Shown here in pieces: positions 51,903-60,972 of a stretch of DNA of 64,000 nucleotides. Position 1 is the stretch's first letter. Each line of letters opens with the position of its first letter. The position numbers and the translations under genes were made by a program. The notes under the pieces were generated by a model. That model searched no databases and was not told the origin of the DNA. It saw nothing but the letters and a program-made list of their open reading frames with translations. This DNA comes from Natranaeroarchaeum aerophilus (GTDB lineage: Archaea; Halobacteriota; Halobacteria; Halobacteriales; Natronoarchaeaceae), in NCBI RefSeq assembly GCF_023638055.1, contig NZ_JAKRVY010000002.1, forward strand, positions 310,001 through 374,000, in the 5' to 3' direction.

Positions 51903-53289
51903 ATCACAGCAGGTTGCCGCGGCCCAGGAGGAAAGCACAGAGACGACGGACACGACAACTGAAGCCGACGCCGGAGCGGCGGAGCCAGCCCGGACGGCTG
52001 CTGACTCCCACCAGGACGTCCTCCGGCAGACCGGTCGCTGGGCGGGGATCACCGCGCTTGCGCTCTCTGGCATTGCCTTTGGCGTGTTCGCCCAGAACCC
52101 CGCCGCGTTTCTCGCGGGCGTCTTCGGCGTCACGTTCGCCGCCTACGCACAGGCAGGTGGTGCGCCGGAGTCGGAGCTCCATCTCCGTCGGGAGTTCGAG
52201 GACGACCGGCCGGATCCCGGCGAGGAGATCGAGGTGACCCTCTCGGTCGAGAACGTCGGCGAGTCGAGCCTGCCCGACGTCCGGATCGTCGACGGCGTGC
52301 CGGGCCAGTTACACGTCGCCGAGGGGACGCCCCGCCACGCGGCGGCCCTCGATCCCGGCGAGCGGGCGACGTTCAGCTATACAGTCACTGCCGAGCGGGG
52401 ATCCCACGAGTTCGAACCGGCACAGGTGCTCGTCCGTGGCTTCAGCGGCGCAGTCGAACGTGAGACGTGGGTACGAGGCGAGAGCGACCCACTCGTCTGT
52501 ACGCCCGGCTCGCTCCCGCCATCGACGAACCTCTCTCTGCAGCCGTTAACGACGCCGTACTCCGGACGCGTCGAGACGGACATCGGCGGCGACGGACTGG
52601 AGTTCTTCGCGACGCGGGAGTACCAGCCGGGCGATCCGCTCTCGCGGGTCGACTGGAACACCCGCGCCCGGACGGGCGAGCTTTCGACGCTGGAGTTCCG
52701 TGAGGAGCGCGCAGCGTCGGTCGTCCTGCTAATCGACGTCCGAACCGAGGCGTGGTGTCGGCCGACCGAGAGCGCGTCGAGTGCGGTCGAACGCTCCGTC
52801 GAGGGCGCGATGCAGTCGTTTTCCTCGCTCATCGATGCCGGTGATCGGGTTGGCATCGCCGCGCTCGGGACGACCGATTGCTGGCTCCCGCCCGGGAGCG
52901 GTGGAGATCATCGCACACGGGCCCGGGATCTGTTCCAGACCGAGCCGCTGCTGGCCCCCGATTCGGTCGACGACCTGATCGAGCGCCCGATCAGCGTCGC
53001 CACGCTGCGCCAGCAGCTACCGAGTCACGCCCAGATTATTCTCTTTTCGCCCCTCGTGGACGATCTGGTCGTCGAGCAGGCAAAACTGCTTGATGCCAGC
53101 GGGCACCTGCTGACCGCGATCAGTCCGAACCCGACGACGACCCGGTCGACCGGCGAATCCGTCGCCCGGATGGAACGTGACCTCCGGATCGCCGATCTCC
53201 GACGGTCGGGCCTGCGCGTCGTCGACTGGGCGTGGGAGGAGCCGCTCGTCACTGCGATCTCGCGGGCTGGAGCGAGGTGGTCGGCGTGA
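51895..53289 (+). CDS. DUF58 domain membrane protein
   Basis: A 464-residue protein. Two membrane helices near residues 50-85 are followed by a beta-sandwich (LRREFEDDRPDPGEEIEVTL) and the DUF58 signature FFATREYQPGDPLSRVDWNTRARTG-like block (REYQPGDPLSRVDWN). A von Willebrand factor A-like part follows (SVVLLIDVRTEAW). DUF58 proteins work with MoxR AAA ATPases in protein maturation or surface assembly. It overlaps its neighbours on both sides, so the four genes form one operon. Confidence 0.88.
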   Translation: MSESQQVAAAQEESTETTDTTTEADAGAAEPARTAADSHQDVLRQTGRWAGITALALSGIAFGVFAQNPAAFLAGVFGVTFAAYAQAGGAPESELHLRREFEDDRPDPGEEIEVTLSVENVGESSLPDVRIVDGVPGQLHVAEGTPRHAAALDPGERATFSYTVTAERGSHEFEPAQVLVRGFSGAVERETWVRGESDPLVCTPGSLPPSTNLSLQPLTTPYSGRVETDIGGDGLEFFATREYQPGDPLSRVDWNTRARTGELSTLEFREERAASVVLLIDVRTEAWCRPTESASSAVERSVEGAMQSFSSLIDAGDRVGIAALGTTDCWLPPGSGGDHRTRARDLFQTEPLLAPDSVDDLIERPISVATLRQQLPSHAQIILFSPLVDDLVVEQAKLLDASGHLLTAISPNPTTTRSTGESVARMERDLRIADLRRSGLRVVDWAWEEPLVTAISRAGARWSA

Positions 53290-53813
53290 GCCCCGGAGTC
53301 GACCGCTCGCCGACGAAGCCGGGAACTGCAATCTCGCTGGCCGCGGGGGCCCTCGCGGTGGTTGTCCTCGGCGTCACGATGCCGCCCTCGGCCGGGCTGA
53401 CGATCCCCGGAGTCGCGGTGATTGCCGCGGGACTGCACTATGGTCGAGAACGGGTCGTCACTGGGGGCGGCGTACTCCTGTTTGGGGGGGTTCTCGTCGC
53501 CGGGGTCGGTGACGCGGGGGTCGGGCCGACCCTGATCGCCGGCGCGCTCTCGGTGCTCGCATGGGACGTCGCAGTCAACGCCGTCGAACTCGGCGAGCAG
53601 GTGGGCTACGAGGCCGAGACACGCTCTGCAGAGCTCTCTCACGCCGCCGGGACGACGGCGGTCGGCTTCGGCACGGCGGTTGCTGCCTACGCGCTCTACG
53701 TGCCCTTCGAGGGGGGCCGACCCATCGTTTCGGTCGTCCTGCTGACCATCGCCGCCGTGCTCCTCGCGTCGGCGCTCCGGGTCAGCTCGCCGATGTCAAC
53801 GACCACCCAGTGA
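53286..53813 (+). CDS. Multi-helix membrane protein of the DUF58 cluster (DUF7519-like)
   Basis: A 175-residue, very hydrophobic protein with about six helices and a GTG start inside the DUF58 stop region. It matches the haloarchaeal small membrane protein that closes DUF58 clusters (DUF7519-like; the number is from memory). No catalytic residues stand out. It is the last gene of the operon; the next gene has its own TATA box. Confidence 0.75.
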   Translation: MSPGVDRSPTKPGTAISLAAGALAVVVLGVTMPPSAGLTIPGVAVIAAGLHYGRERVVTGGGVLLFGGVLVAGVGDAGVGPTLIAGALSVLAWDVAVNAVELGEQVGYEAETRSAELSHAAGTTAVGFGTAVAAYALYVPFEGGRPIVSVVLLTIAAVLLASALRVSSPMSTTTQ

Positions 53814-53833
53814 TCATCGCAGTCAGGTCCGAC

Positions 53834-53842
53834 TTTTATAAA
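53834..53842 (+). promoter_or_regulatory. TATA box of the HTH-ferredoxin gene
   Basis: TTTTATAAA is centred 27 bases before the ATG at 53865, giving a leaderless transcript separate from the DUF58 operon. Confidence 0.65.
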
Positions 53843-53864
53843 TCGGTCCATCAATCGGTACAGT

Positions 53865-54665
53865 ATGGGACAACTGAACTACGTCGACAGTGACGACCTC
53901 CGGGACTGGCTCAACGAAGTCGAAAGCAAGGAGTCGACGCTGTTTCTGATGGCTGCGATCGCATACGATGAGGGAGCGTCCATCTCGGAGCTGGGGAGCT
54001 GGTACGACCGTCCGAACGACGAGATACAGGACTGGATCGACCGGCTCGAATCCGGGCCGATCGTGCTTCCGGTGGCCGAACGAGAGGGTGTTGCGTTCGA
54101 CGAACTGGCAGACCGGTCGGGGCTAGGACGGAAGACCGTGGTCGACTGGTTTGCCTCGCTCGAAGGGAAGCCGGTCTCGGAGGCGGCGAACATCGTCCAC
54201 CGGTACAGTCAGGAGGACACGGGGCCGCTGATCGCCGGTACCGAATCACAGGTTCAGTACCTCGATTACGAGGCGATCGAGGAGCGCGGCTGGTCGATCG
54301 ACGACGATGATCTCTTCGAGAAGGCGTCGGAAGCGGATCTCGATACGGGCGAGTACGGTCGGTTCCTCGTCGAGCCCGGGGAGACGATCCTCGAAGCCAC
54401 CGAAAATCGGGAGCTGTCCTGGCCCTACGCTTGCCGCGGTGGAGCCTGCGCGAACTGCGCGGTGATCCTCAAAGAGGGCGACGTTGCCATGCCCGGCCAG
54501 ACGATTCTCAGCGGTGATCAGGTAGAGCGGCTCAACGCGCGGCTCACCTGCGTCGGTGTGCCCGCGACGGCGGAACTCAAACTCGTGATGAACGTCCAGT
54601 TCCTCGACGAACTGGAGGAGCTTCGGCTTCCCTCGCCGATGGCGGACTCCGGCTCCCCGGTGTGA
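53865..54665 (+). CDS. Plant-type [2Fe-2S] ferredoxin fused to an N-terminal HTH-like domain
   Basis: A 266-residue fusion. Residues about 128-255 are a halophilic [2Fe-2S] ferredoxin like that of Halobacterium: QYLDYEAIEERGWSIDDDDL is the halophile-specific acidic insert region, and the cluster ligands are C190, C195, C198 (YACRGGACANC) and C229 (RLTCVGVP). Residues 1-125 contain two helix-turn-helix-like units (LFLMAAIAYDEGASISELGS; VAFDELADRSGLGRKTVVDW) not present in the free ferredoxin of about 128 residues. The combination suggests a redox-sensing DNA-binding protein or a ferredoxin with a docking domain. The domain calls are solid; the role is inferred. Confidence 0.88.
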   Translation: MGQLNYVDSDDLRDWLNEVESKESTLFLMAAIAYDEGASISELGSWYDRPNDEIQDWIDRLESGPIVLPVAEREGVAFDELADRSGLGRKTVVDWFASLEGKPVSEAANIVHRYSQEDTGPLIAGTESQVQYLDYEAIEERGWSIDDDDLFEKASEADLDTGEYGRFLVEPGETILEATENRELSWPYACRGGACANCAVILKEGDVAMPGQTILSGDQVERLNARLTCVGVPATAELKLVMNVQFLDELEELRLPSPMADSGSPV

Positions 54666-54727
54666 CCATCCCCGCGGCCAGCGCCTCGAATCAGTCCCTT
54701 TTTACTGGACCGGAGGGTAGTCGACCT

Positions 54728-54907
54728 ATGAGCTACGAAGAAGACGACAGCGTCATTCTGCACGACGAGCACAGCGAGTACGACGGTGAGGAAGGGACGG
54801 TCACGCAGGTCATGGAGACGATGTTCGGCGACGAGACCTACACCGTCAGCTTCGAGGACGGTCAGGAGACCGGCATCTCCGAGGACTCGCTGGAAGCAGC
54901 AGAGTAA
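54728..54907 (+). CDS. Small acidic SH3/KOW-like protein
   Basis: A 59-residue protein: MSYEEDDSVILHDEHSEYDG, then EEGTVTQVMETMFGDETYTV and FEDGQETGISEDSLEAAE. The pattern (hydrophobic strand, Gly turn, strand) looks like a small beta-barrel of the DUF1918/KOW sort. It seems common in haloarchaea. A T-rich box lies about 30 bases upstream. It precedes the COG1325 gene by seven bases and is probably co-transcribed. Function unknown. Confidence 0.75.
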   Translation: MSYEEDDSVILHDEHSEYDGEEGTVTQVMETMFGDETYTVSFEDGQETGISEDSLEAAE

Positions 54908-54914
54908 CTTCCCG

Positions 54915-55355
54915 ATGGCGAGCGTTCCGTTCCATTACATCGACCTTCGCACGTTCTGTTACGCGACGGAGGACGAAAAGCGGGTCACTGAGGCGCTCCA
55001 GTACTATCTCCCCGAGGAGTTCGAGGTGGACCGCGCCGAAAGTGAGGGCCACTACGGCGACCGGATCGTCGTGCTCTCCGCCCGGGTCGAAACCGCCGAC
55101 GACATGCGCCACGTCCTCCGACGCGTCGCGGATATCGACGAGGTGGATCGGTTCCTCGACGAACTCGACCAGCGCGTCGACGAGAACTGCTCGCTCTTTT
55201 TGAGCCTCGACAAGCAATCCGCGTTCAACGGGGCGGCGGCGGTCGGCGACGGGATCACCCTCCGCGCGAAAGTCGAAGCCTATCCCGCAAAGAAGGCCGC
55301 GGCCGTCGAGAACGCCCGCGAAGCGATCGAGGGCGTTCGCGACGACGCGTTCTGA
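54915..55355 (+). CDS. RNA-binding protein of the COG1325 (archaeal exosome-associated) family
   Basis: A 146-residue protein with MASVPFHYIDLRTFCYATED, EDEKRVTEALQYYL, a central SARVETADDMRHVLRRV, and the KQSAFNGAAAVGDGITLRAK block. This is the COG1325/DUF54 family, linked by gene context to the archaeal exosome and RNase P. Immediately downstream lie rnp3, a methyltransferase, rnp2 and psmA, the classic archaeal exosome-proteasome neighbourhood. The RNA target is not known. Confidence 0.87.
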   Translation: MASVPFHYIDLRTFCYATEDEKRVTEALQYYLPEEFEVDRAESEGHYGDRIVVLSARVETADDMRHVLRRVADIDEVDRFLDELDQRVDENCSLFLSLDKQSAFNGAAAVGDGITLRAKVEAYPAKKAAAVENAREAIEGVRDDAF

Positions 55356-55425
55356 GGGCCGCTTTCCTCGCCGGTCGCGACGTCGAAACGCAACTGCAAA
55401 GAGCCGCCGCGCCGGTTCTCGTTCT

Positions 55426-56133
55426 ATGTACGAGGCGGTACAGGCCTGGCCTGACGGTGACTCGACAGTCGCCCGGCTGGCCGAGACGGCAAGCGAGTAC
55501 GGCTACGATGGGATCGTCGTCAGGAACGCCGAGGATGCCCGCCGCGACCGTGCTTCGTTCGCCGAAGTTCGGGAGGAACTCGGCGTCGACGTCGTCGCCG
55601 CCAGCGAGATCACGACTGATGACCCCCAGCGAGCCAGCGGGTTCGTCGGCAACTACCGCGAGCGGGATCGACTCGTCATCGTTGGGGGTGGAACGAACGC
55701 GATCAACCGCTTTGCGGTCGAACAGGAGCATGTCGACGTGCTCGCCCACCCGATGCGTGGTGATGGCGATTTCAACCACGTGCTCGCCCGTGCCGCCCGC
55801 GACAACGGCGTCCGGATCGAGTTCGACCTGTCCCCAGTCCTCCGGACGACCGGCGGCAAGCGGGTCCAGGCGCTCAGATCGCTCCGAAAGCTTCGAGAGC
55901 TCGTCGAGCAGTACGACGCGCCGTTCGTGGTGAGCGCAACGCCCCGGTCACACCTCCATCTGCGCGCACCGCGGGAACTCGCCGCCGTCGGCGAGACGAT
56001 CGGGTTCGACGCCGGGACGATCGAGGCAGGACTCGCCGAGTGGGACCGACTGATCGAGCGCAACCGCGAGATTCAGTCCGAGTCGTTCATTGAGCCAGGG
56101 GTCGAACGTGGGAGATATGCGGAGGATACCTGA
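55426..56133 (+). CDS. rnp3: RNase P protein component 3 (Rpp30)
   Basis: A 235-residue PHP-like TIM-barrel protein of the Rpp30 family: MYEAVQAWPDGDSTVARLAE, YDGIVVRNAEDARRDR, VDVLAHPMRGDGDFNHVLAR, IEFDLSPVLRTTGGKRVQAL and VVSATPRSHLHLRAPRELAA. It binds the catalytic domain of RNase P RNA together with Pop5 (rnp2), encoded one gene downstream. The archaeal cluster rnp3-methyltransferase-rnp2-psmA is compact, with 5-base or smaller gaps. Confidence 0.95.
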   Translation: MYEAVQAWPDGDSTVARLAETASEYGYDGIVVRNAEDARRDRASFAEVREELGVDVVAASEITTDDPQRASGFVGNYRERDRLVIVGGGTNAINRFAVEQEHVDVLAHPMRGDGDFNHVLARAARDNGVRIEFDLSPVLRTTGGKRVQALRSLRKLRELVEQYDAPFVVSATPRSHLHLRAPRELAAVGETIGFDAGTIEAGLAEWDRLIERNREIQSESFIEPGVERGRYAEDT

Positions 56134-56138
56134 AAGCC

Positions 56139-56759
56139 ATGACGCGAACGCCTGAGGATCACGGGAAGCGCTTCGACGAGATCGCCCCGGAATACGACGA
56201 CGAGAAAAGCCCGGAGTATCGCACATGTGTCGAACTCGTCGTCGAGCACGCCGAGCCGGACGGCGAGGAGACGCTTCTCGATCTCGGTGCCGGCACTGGA
56301 GCGATCTCGCTGGCGCTCGCCGAGGATGCGGGACGCGTGATCGGCCGGGACGTCAGCGAGGGGATGCTCGAACAGGCTCGCCGGAAAGCGAGCGATCGTG
56401 GAGTCACGAACGTCGAGTTCGACGAGGGACGCTTTCGCGAGCCGAACGTCAACGAGCCGGTCGACGTCGTCACCTCGAACTTCGCGATGCATCACCTCTC
56501 GGACGAGGAAAAGCGCGAGGCTATCGACGTGATCGCCGGACTGGGGCCACGAAAGTTCGTCCTCGGCGACGTGATGTTCTTCGGCGAACCGGATCCCGAC
56601 GAACCGTTTTACAGCCCCGAAGTGGACGATCCGGCAACGGTGGGGATGCTCGCGGACGCGCTGACCGACGTCGGGTTCGCCCTGACGGCCGTCGAACCGG
56701 TGCACGAGCAGGTCGGCGTGCTCGTCGCAGAACGATCACGCGACGACGGCGCGCAATGA
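56139..56759 (+). CDS. SAM-dependent class I methyltransferase inside the RNase P cluster
   Basis: A 206-residue methyltransferase: LLDLGAGTGAISLALAE (motif I), VIGRDVSEGMLEQARRKA (motif II acidic region) and SNFAMHHLSDEEKREAID (motif IV region). It sits between the two RNase P subunit genes and overlaps rnp2 by four bases. The context hints at tRNA or rRNA modification, but the sequence looks like a general UbiE-type fold, so the substrate is open. Confidence 0.88.
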   Translation: MTRTPEDHGKRFDEIAPEYDDEKSPEYRTCVELVVEHAEPDGEETLLDLGAGTGAISLALAEDAGRVIGRDVSEGMLEQARRKASDRGVTNVEFDEGRFREPNVNEPVDVVTSNFAMHHLSDEEKREAIDVIAGLGPRKFVLGDVMFFGEPDPDEPFYSPEVDDPATVGMLADALTDVGFALTAVEPVHEQVGVLVAERSRDDGAQ

Positions 56760-57235
56760 AACACCTCCCCAAACACGTCCGCCCGCACTGGCGCTATCTC
56801 GCCGTCGTGCTGGAGTCGTCGCCGGAGGCCACCCTCTCGCGGGGCGCGTTCCAGCGCGAACTCTGGTACGCTGCCCAGAATCTCATTGGTGATGCCGGAA
56901 GCGCCGACGCGGACCTGACCGTGCTCGACTTTTCGTTTGCGGAGGGACAGGGCGAGACTGTCGTCCGCGCCCGGCATGGACACGTCACCGAGGCACGTGC
57001 CGCGCTTGCCTGTATCGACAGTATCAACAGTCACGAAATCGGCATCCGTCTCACCGGTATCAGTGGCACGATCCGTGCCTGTGAAGAAAAGTATTTAGGA
57101 CGAGGGACGGAAGTTTCGGACGAGAGAAACGTCGTGTTCGACGGCGAACGGCGATCTGCGCTCATCCGCGACGATCTGGTGGATGTCGCAGTCGACGGCT
57201 CGTACGTCGGCGCGATGACACTCGATTTACAGTGA
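56756..57235 (+). CDS. rnp2: RNase P protein component 2 (Pop5)
   Basis: A 159-residue Pop5: MKHLPKHVRPHWRYLAVVLE, GAFQRELWYAAQNLIGDAGS, ETVVRARHGHVTEARAALAC and IRLTGISGTIRACEEKYLG, in the family order. It pairs with Rpp30 to activate the RNase P RNA. The start overlaps the methyltransferase stop, and the stop is four bases before psmA, so expression is linked to the proteasome. Confidence 0.95.
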   Translation: MKHLPKHVRPHWRYLAVVLESSPEATLSRGAFQRELWYAAQNLIGDAGSADADLTVLDFSFAEGQGETVVRARHGHVTEARAALACIDSINSHEIGIRLTGISGTIRACEEKYLGRGTEVSDERNVVFDGERRSALIRDDLVDVAVDGSYVGAMTLDLQ

Positions 57236-57239
57236 TACT

Positions 57240-58013
57240 ATGCAGGGACAAGCTCAACAGCAGGCCTACGACCGAGGGATTACGATCTTCTCCCCGGACG
57301 GACGGCTCTATCAGGTAGAATACGCCCGCGAAGCGGTCAAACGCGGCACAGCCAGCATCGGTGTTCGAACGGAAGATGGCGTCGTTCTTGCCGTCGACAA
57401 GCGCATCCGATCGCCGCTGCTCGAAGGAACCAGCGTCGAGAAGCTCCACAAGGCCGACGACCACATCGGCATCGCCAGCGCGGGCCACGTGGCCGACGCC
57501 CGCCAGCTGATCGACTTCGCGCGCCAGAACGCCCAGACGAACCGCCTGCGCTACGGCGAGCCGGTCGGCGTCGAGACGCTCACGAAGGAGGTCACCGACC
57601 ACATCCAGCAGTACACGCAGGTCGGTGGCGCACGCCCCTTCGGCGTCGCGCTGATCATCGGCGGCATCGAGAACGGCGAACCCCGTCTCTACGAGACGGA
57701 CCCCTCCGGGACGCCGTACGAATGGAAGGCGCTCGCCGTCGGTGCCGACCGCGGCGACATCCAGGAGTTCCTCGAAGAGAACTACGACGGCGGCGACAGT
57801 CTGGACGACGGCATCGTCCTGGCGCTCGAAGCACTCGCCTCCGTGAACGACGACGAACTGAACCCCGAAGGACTCGCGCTGGCAACGATCGAAACCGAGA
57901 CCGAGGAGTACGCCGAACTCGATACCGACGAGATCCGCGAGTATCTCGAGGCCAACGATCTGCTCGCTGGCGAGGACGCCGACGACGAAGACGAAGAAGA
58001 CGACGAGGAGTAA
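57240..58013 (+). CDS. psmA: Proteasome alpha subunit
   Basis: A 257-residue alpha subunit of the 20S proteasome. The gate and H0 region is AYDRGITIFSPDGRLYQVEY with AREAVKRGTASIGVRTEDGV following, then HIGIASAGHVADARQLIDFA and GGARPFGVALIIGG. It lacks the active-site threonine of beta subunits, as expected. The C-terminal acidic tail (EDADDEDEEDDEE) is typical of halophiles. It ends the exosome/RNase P/proteasome cluster. The 205-base gap that follows has no gene, only an A/T-rich stretch with short inverted repeats. Confidence 0.97.
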   Translation: MQGQAQQQAYDRGITIFSPDGRLYQVEYAREAVKRGTASIGVRTEDGVVLAVDKRIRSPLLEGTSVEKLHKADDHIGIASAGHVADARQLIDFARQNAQTNRLRYGEPVGVETLTKEVTDHIQQYTQVGGARPFGVALIIGGIENGEPRLYETDPSGTPYEWKALAVGADRGDIQEFLEENYDGGDSLDDGIVLALEALASVNDDELNPEGLALATIETETEEYAELDTDEIREYLEANDLLAGEDADDEDEEDDEE

Positions 58014-58218
58014 GCCAGTCCCCTCGACGGGCCTTTCTTCCCTTTCGAACGATCCCCGTGGAGCCACAGCGATATCTCCGGTCCCCTGACGGTCGAACGT
58101 AGTACGACAGGTAGCCGTCGGACAGGCACAATGTGTAGAATTTGTGGATTATATACAAATAGAAACCACGAGCAATCGAGGGAAGTTCTACAATGTGTGA
58201 GTTCAGTTCCCGTCCGGC

Positions 58219-59337
58219 TCACGGATCGCGGTGACTCGACCCGCCCATCCGGTCGAGCAGCGTCCGCCGCCCACGTTCGAGCCCGAGGCCGACGGCGAGC
58301 AGGATCAGTCCACCGACGACGAGTGCGACCGCGCCGGACAGCGCATCCGCCACTGTCGTTCCCAGAAACGACAGGACGACGAGCAGGAACGCCAGCGCGG
58401 CGACGTTCACCAGCGGTGGCTCCGCGAATCGGTAGCTGACCGCGACGGTCACGAGCACCAGCACCAGCGCGAGCAGGTGCGCGAGCAGTGCAGTAGCTGT
58501 CGGCTGCAGATCTGCAACCGCCAGCATGGGCAAGACTGCGAGCACCAGCGTCCCGATGGCAGTCCAGAGCGGCAACGCGACGTTCTCGCTCGTCCGGCTA
58601 TCGAGCGCTGCTCGCCCGGTTACTGCGACGGCACCGACCCCCGCGGCCACAATTACGGCGTCCATCTCGGGTGCTGGACCGAATCGGCCACCCGTGCCAG
58701 CCAGGACGATCGTGGTCCCGAGCGCCCCGGCAACGCCGACGAACCGGTAGGCGAACCCGAGGGGAGTCTCGCGTCGCCACGCTCCCAGTGCGAACAGGAC
58801 GACGCTATAGAGGCCGATCACGACGGCGGGCTCTGCCGTCGTTGCCGTCCCGAGCGTCGCCGCGCCGACCGCGAGGCCGCCCGCGGTAACCAGCCGGGAC
58901 GCCAGCGCGTGGCCGGTCGGCACTGCGACGGCTGTCCAGGCCAGTAACAGCCACGCCGGATCGACGTCCAGCGCGAACAGGTCGGCAAGCGCAAACAGCG
59001 AGACACCGACGAAGCCCGCCCCGAACACGAGCAGCGCCAGCCCAACACGCGGGTACTGCCCACGCTGGAGCCACACGCCGCCACCGTAGCCAGCGGCGGG
59101 GATCGCGACCAGCAGGAGTGCACGAATCGTTCGCGGGATATCAGACCAGTTCGCGGTGAGAAACAACAGAAATCCCGCACCGACCAGCACCGCACCCATC
59201 ACCGACAGGGCGGTGATCAGGCGTGAGGCGCGGTCCTCGGGCTCGTGGTGATCCAGGATCGCCTCGGCTTGCTCCCGTGTGATGATGTCGGCGGCCACCC
59301 AGTCCTCGACCGCGTCTTCGAGGTCGTCGCGGTCCAT
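58219..59337 (-). CDS. DUF2157 membrane protein
   Basis: A 372-residue protein. The N-terminal 35 residues (MDRDDLEDAVEDWVAADIIT, EQAEAILDHHE) are the conserved soluble lead of DUF2157, and about eleven hydrophobic helices follow, including GAGFLLFLTANWSDIPRTIR, the family signature. Function unknown; predicted as a multi-pass inner membrane protein. The end (RTLLDRMGGSSHRDP) is short and polar. It stands alone on the minus strand, 46 bases downstream of the small lipoprotein gene. Confidence 0.88.
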   Translation of the reverse strand: MDRDDLEDAVEDWVAADIITREQAEAILDHHEPEDRASRLITALSVMGAVLVGAGFLLFLTANWSDIPRTIRALLLVAIPAAGYGGGVWLQRGQYPRVGLALLVFGAGFVGVSLFALADLFALDVDPAWLLLAWTAVAVPTGHALASRLVTAGGLAVGAATLGTATTAEPAVVIGLYSVVLFALGAWRRETPLGFAYRFVGVAGALGTTIVLAGTGGRFGPAPEMDAVIVAAGVGAVAVTGRAALDSRTSENVALPLWTAIGTLVLAVLPMLAVADLQPTATALLAHLLALVLVLVTVAVSYRFAEPPLVNVAALAFLLVVLSFLGTTVADALSGAVALVVGGLILLAVGLGLERGRRTLLDRMGGSSHRDP

Positions 59338-59383
59338 AATTCGACGGGTTCACAGTGGGCGGTCATAAACTTCGTGGGGGCGC

Positions 59384-59782
59384 TCACCCGCATCTGCTGC
59401 GCTCGCGTTCGACGTCGTGCTCCCCGTAGAGCTCGATATACAGCACATCCGCGGTCTCCCGATCGGCACACGAGATAGAGTAGCCGAACTCGTGTTCGTG
59501 GCCCATATGTGTGACAGAAACCGAGTAGCTGGTCCCGTTCGTCCCCTCGAATACGTCCGGTTCGACGACCTCTGTCGGCTCGGGACGCGTCCCGGCATCG
59601 ATCTCGTAGGTGTCCGCGAACACCGACTCGCCGTCCTGTTCGATCTCGACTGTGGCCGCTGTCTGCTCTTCCATGCGATTGAGCAGTATCAGGTTGCCGG
59701 TTGTCGCGGTGTGGGCCGACAGGCAGCCAGCCGACAGCGACGCGACTCCACATGCGCTCAGAAGCTGTCGCCTGGTTGGCAT
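59384..59782 (-). CDS. Small Tat lipoprotein
   Basis: A 132-residue protein with a twin-arginine start (MPTRRQLLSACGVASLSAGC; R4-R5) and lipobox cysteine C20, so it is exported folded and lipid-anchored. The mature part is an Ig-like beta domain: ATVEIEQDGESVFADTYEID and YSVSVTHMGHEHEFGYSISC. Several histidines in HMGHEHEFGY could bind a metal, but this is speculation. No family recognised. It overlaps nothing and lies downstream of a second lipoprotein on the same strand. Confidence 0.78.
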   Translation of the reverse strand: MPTRRQLLSACGVASLSAGCLSAHTATTGNLILLNRMEEQTAATVEIEQDGESVFADTYEIDAGTRPEPTEVVEPDVFEGTNGTSYSVSVTHMGHEHEFGYSISCADRETADVLYIELYGEHDVERERSRCG

Positions 59783-59904
59783 AGTCGTCTGTTCACGATC
59801 GGTTGATATGTGTCTTGGGACGCCAGCGCGTCGCTGCGAGAAGACGGACTGGAAGCGATCCAGTCGGCCTGCCGCTGTCCCCAGCCCGTACCTGGTCGGT
59901 CTGT

Positions 59905-60708
59905 TCAATTTTCCTCTGGCCACCCGCCCAATGGCGTCGCACACGCCCAGTTCTGGCCATCCTTGCTGTCCAATTCGTCCTGTGACTGAAAGAACCCGCT
60001 GTTCTCCCAGATCTCACCGGATACGATCCCGTCGCTTCCGATTTGCACAAAGAAGTGTTCCATCCGCGGCGTCACACTGACAATAGCCTCATGGGACGTA
60101 CTCACGTTACTGGAGTTGGTTTCAAGGACAACTTCGTAGTCCTGCAGCTCGTTGGGGCACTCCAGTCCGGGAGCACGGAGCATCTCGCCCTTTCGACCAA
60201 CGTACTCACCGCTCGAAACGGATTCGACCTCATTCAGCCAATCCGTGGGCTCGACAGTAAGCTCGTCCGTGATTACTGCCTCTCCGCCGTCCTCTGCAAT
60301 CGTGACGCTCACGTCGACCGCGTCATCGGTCTGGTTGCTCACCGTGAGTTCTGGGGGTTGCCCTCGTGTTGGTGTTACCTCCTCGAACGTCAACATCGTC
60401 TCGCCCCGCCCGAGAAATGAATCATCCGCGTGGACGTGATGCTCGTAGTAGCGGTTCTGTTCGGTATCCCACAGGATCGAGTCCTCGGCGACGATTTCCG
60501 GGTATGTAAGTTCATCTGCGGTGTATTCGCCGTCTCGCAAAGCGGTTTCAATCTCAGTACTGACCTCCGTCGGGAATTCATACAGAGGAATGAACGAAGA
60601 CGTACACCGTTCGTACCCGTGATTATCTACTCCGTCACCCCCCAGACAGCCCGCAGTTGTCGTCGCACATCCAGTTGTTGCGGCGGAGAGAAACGCTCGC
60701 CGGTTCAT
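59905..60708 (-). CDS. Tat lipoprotein, hypothetical
   Basis: A 267-residue protein starting MNRRAFLSAATTGCATTTAG with lipobox cysteine C21 and twin arginines at 3-4. The mature protein is acidic and beta-rich, with a predicted Ig-like domain in the middle (ELTVSNQTDDAVDVSVTIAE), and a cysteine pair between C48 and a later cysteine is possible. I recognise no family. A TATA-like TTTATTATAC (about 60726-60735) sits about 25 bases before the ATG at 60708, which supports that start. The gap upstream (60709-60972) has no gene I can support. Confidence 0.78.
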   Translation of the reverse strand: MNRRAFLSAATTGCATTTAGCLGGDGVDNHGYERCTSSFIPLYEFPTEVSTEIETALRDGEYTADELTYPEIVAEDSILWDTEQNRYYEHHVHADDSFLGRGETMLTFEEVTPTRGQPPELTVSNQTDDAVDVSVTIAEDGGEAVITDELTVEPTDWLNEVESVSSGEYVGRKGEMLRAPGLECPNELQDYEVVLETNSSNVSTSHEAIVSVTPRMEHFFVQIGSDGIVSGEIWENSGFFQSQDELDSKDGQNWACATPLGGWPEEN

Positions 60709-60972
60709 ATCAGAGTCTGATTGTTGTATAATAAATGCTTTCTGGTGGTTCAAATGTGCCGGTATCGAACAAGCACGGGATACCCGTCGAATGCACTCAC
60801 GTCGCACCCATCACGGAAGCGGCGGCAATCAGTCGCGTGGACCCGTCTCACTCTCGTGGTGCGAGAGAATGGAATCGGCCTGTTCTGGAGTGGTACTGTC
60901 TATAGTCAGCCAGTCGTCAACCGTGCTTTTAGGGTCCATACGCTGGTACAGGCCGTTATATTATCAGCAAAC

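Noticed and set aside
58131-58439. Short plus-strand frame starting MCRICGLY after psmA
   Set aside because: The start looks like a zinc knuckle, but the frame soon enters the antisense of the DUF2157 gene and becomes Arg/Pro-rich noise.
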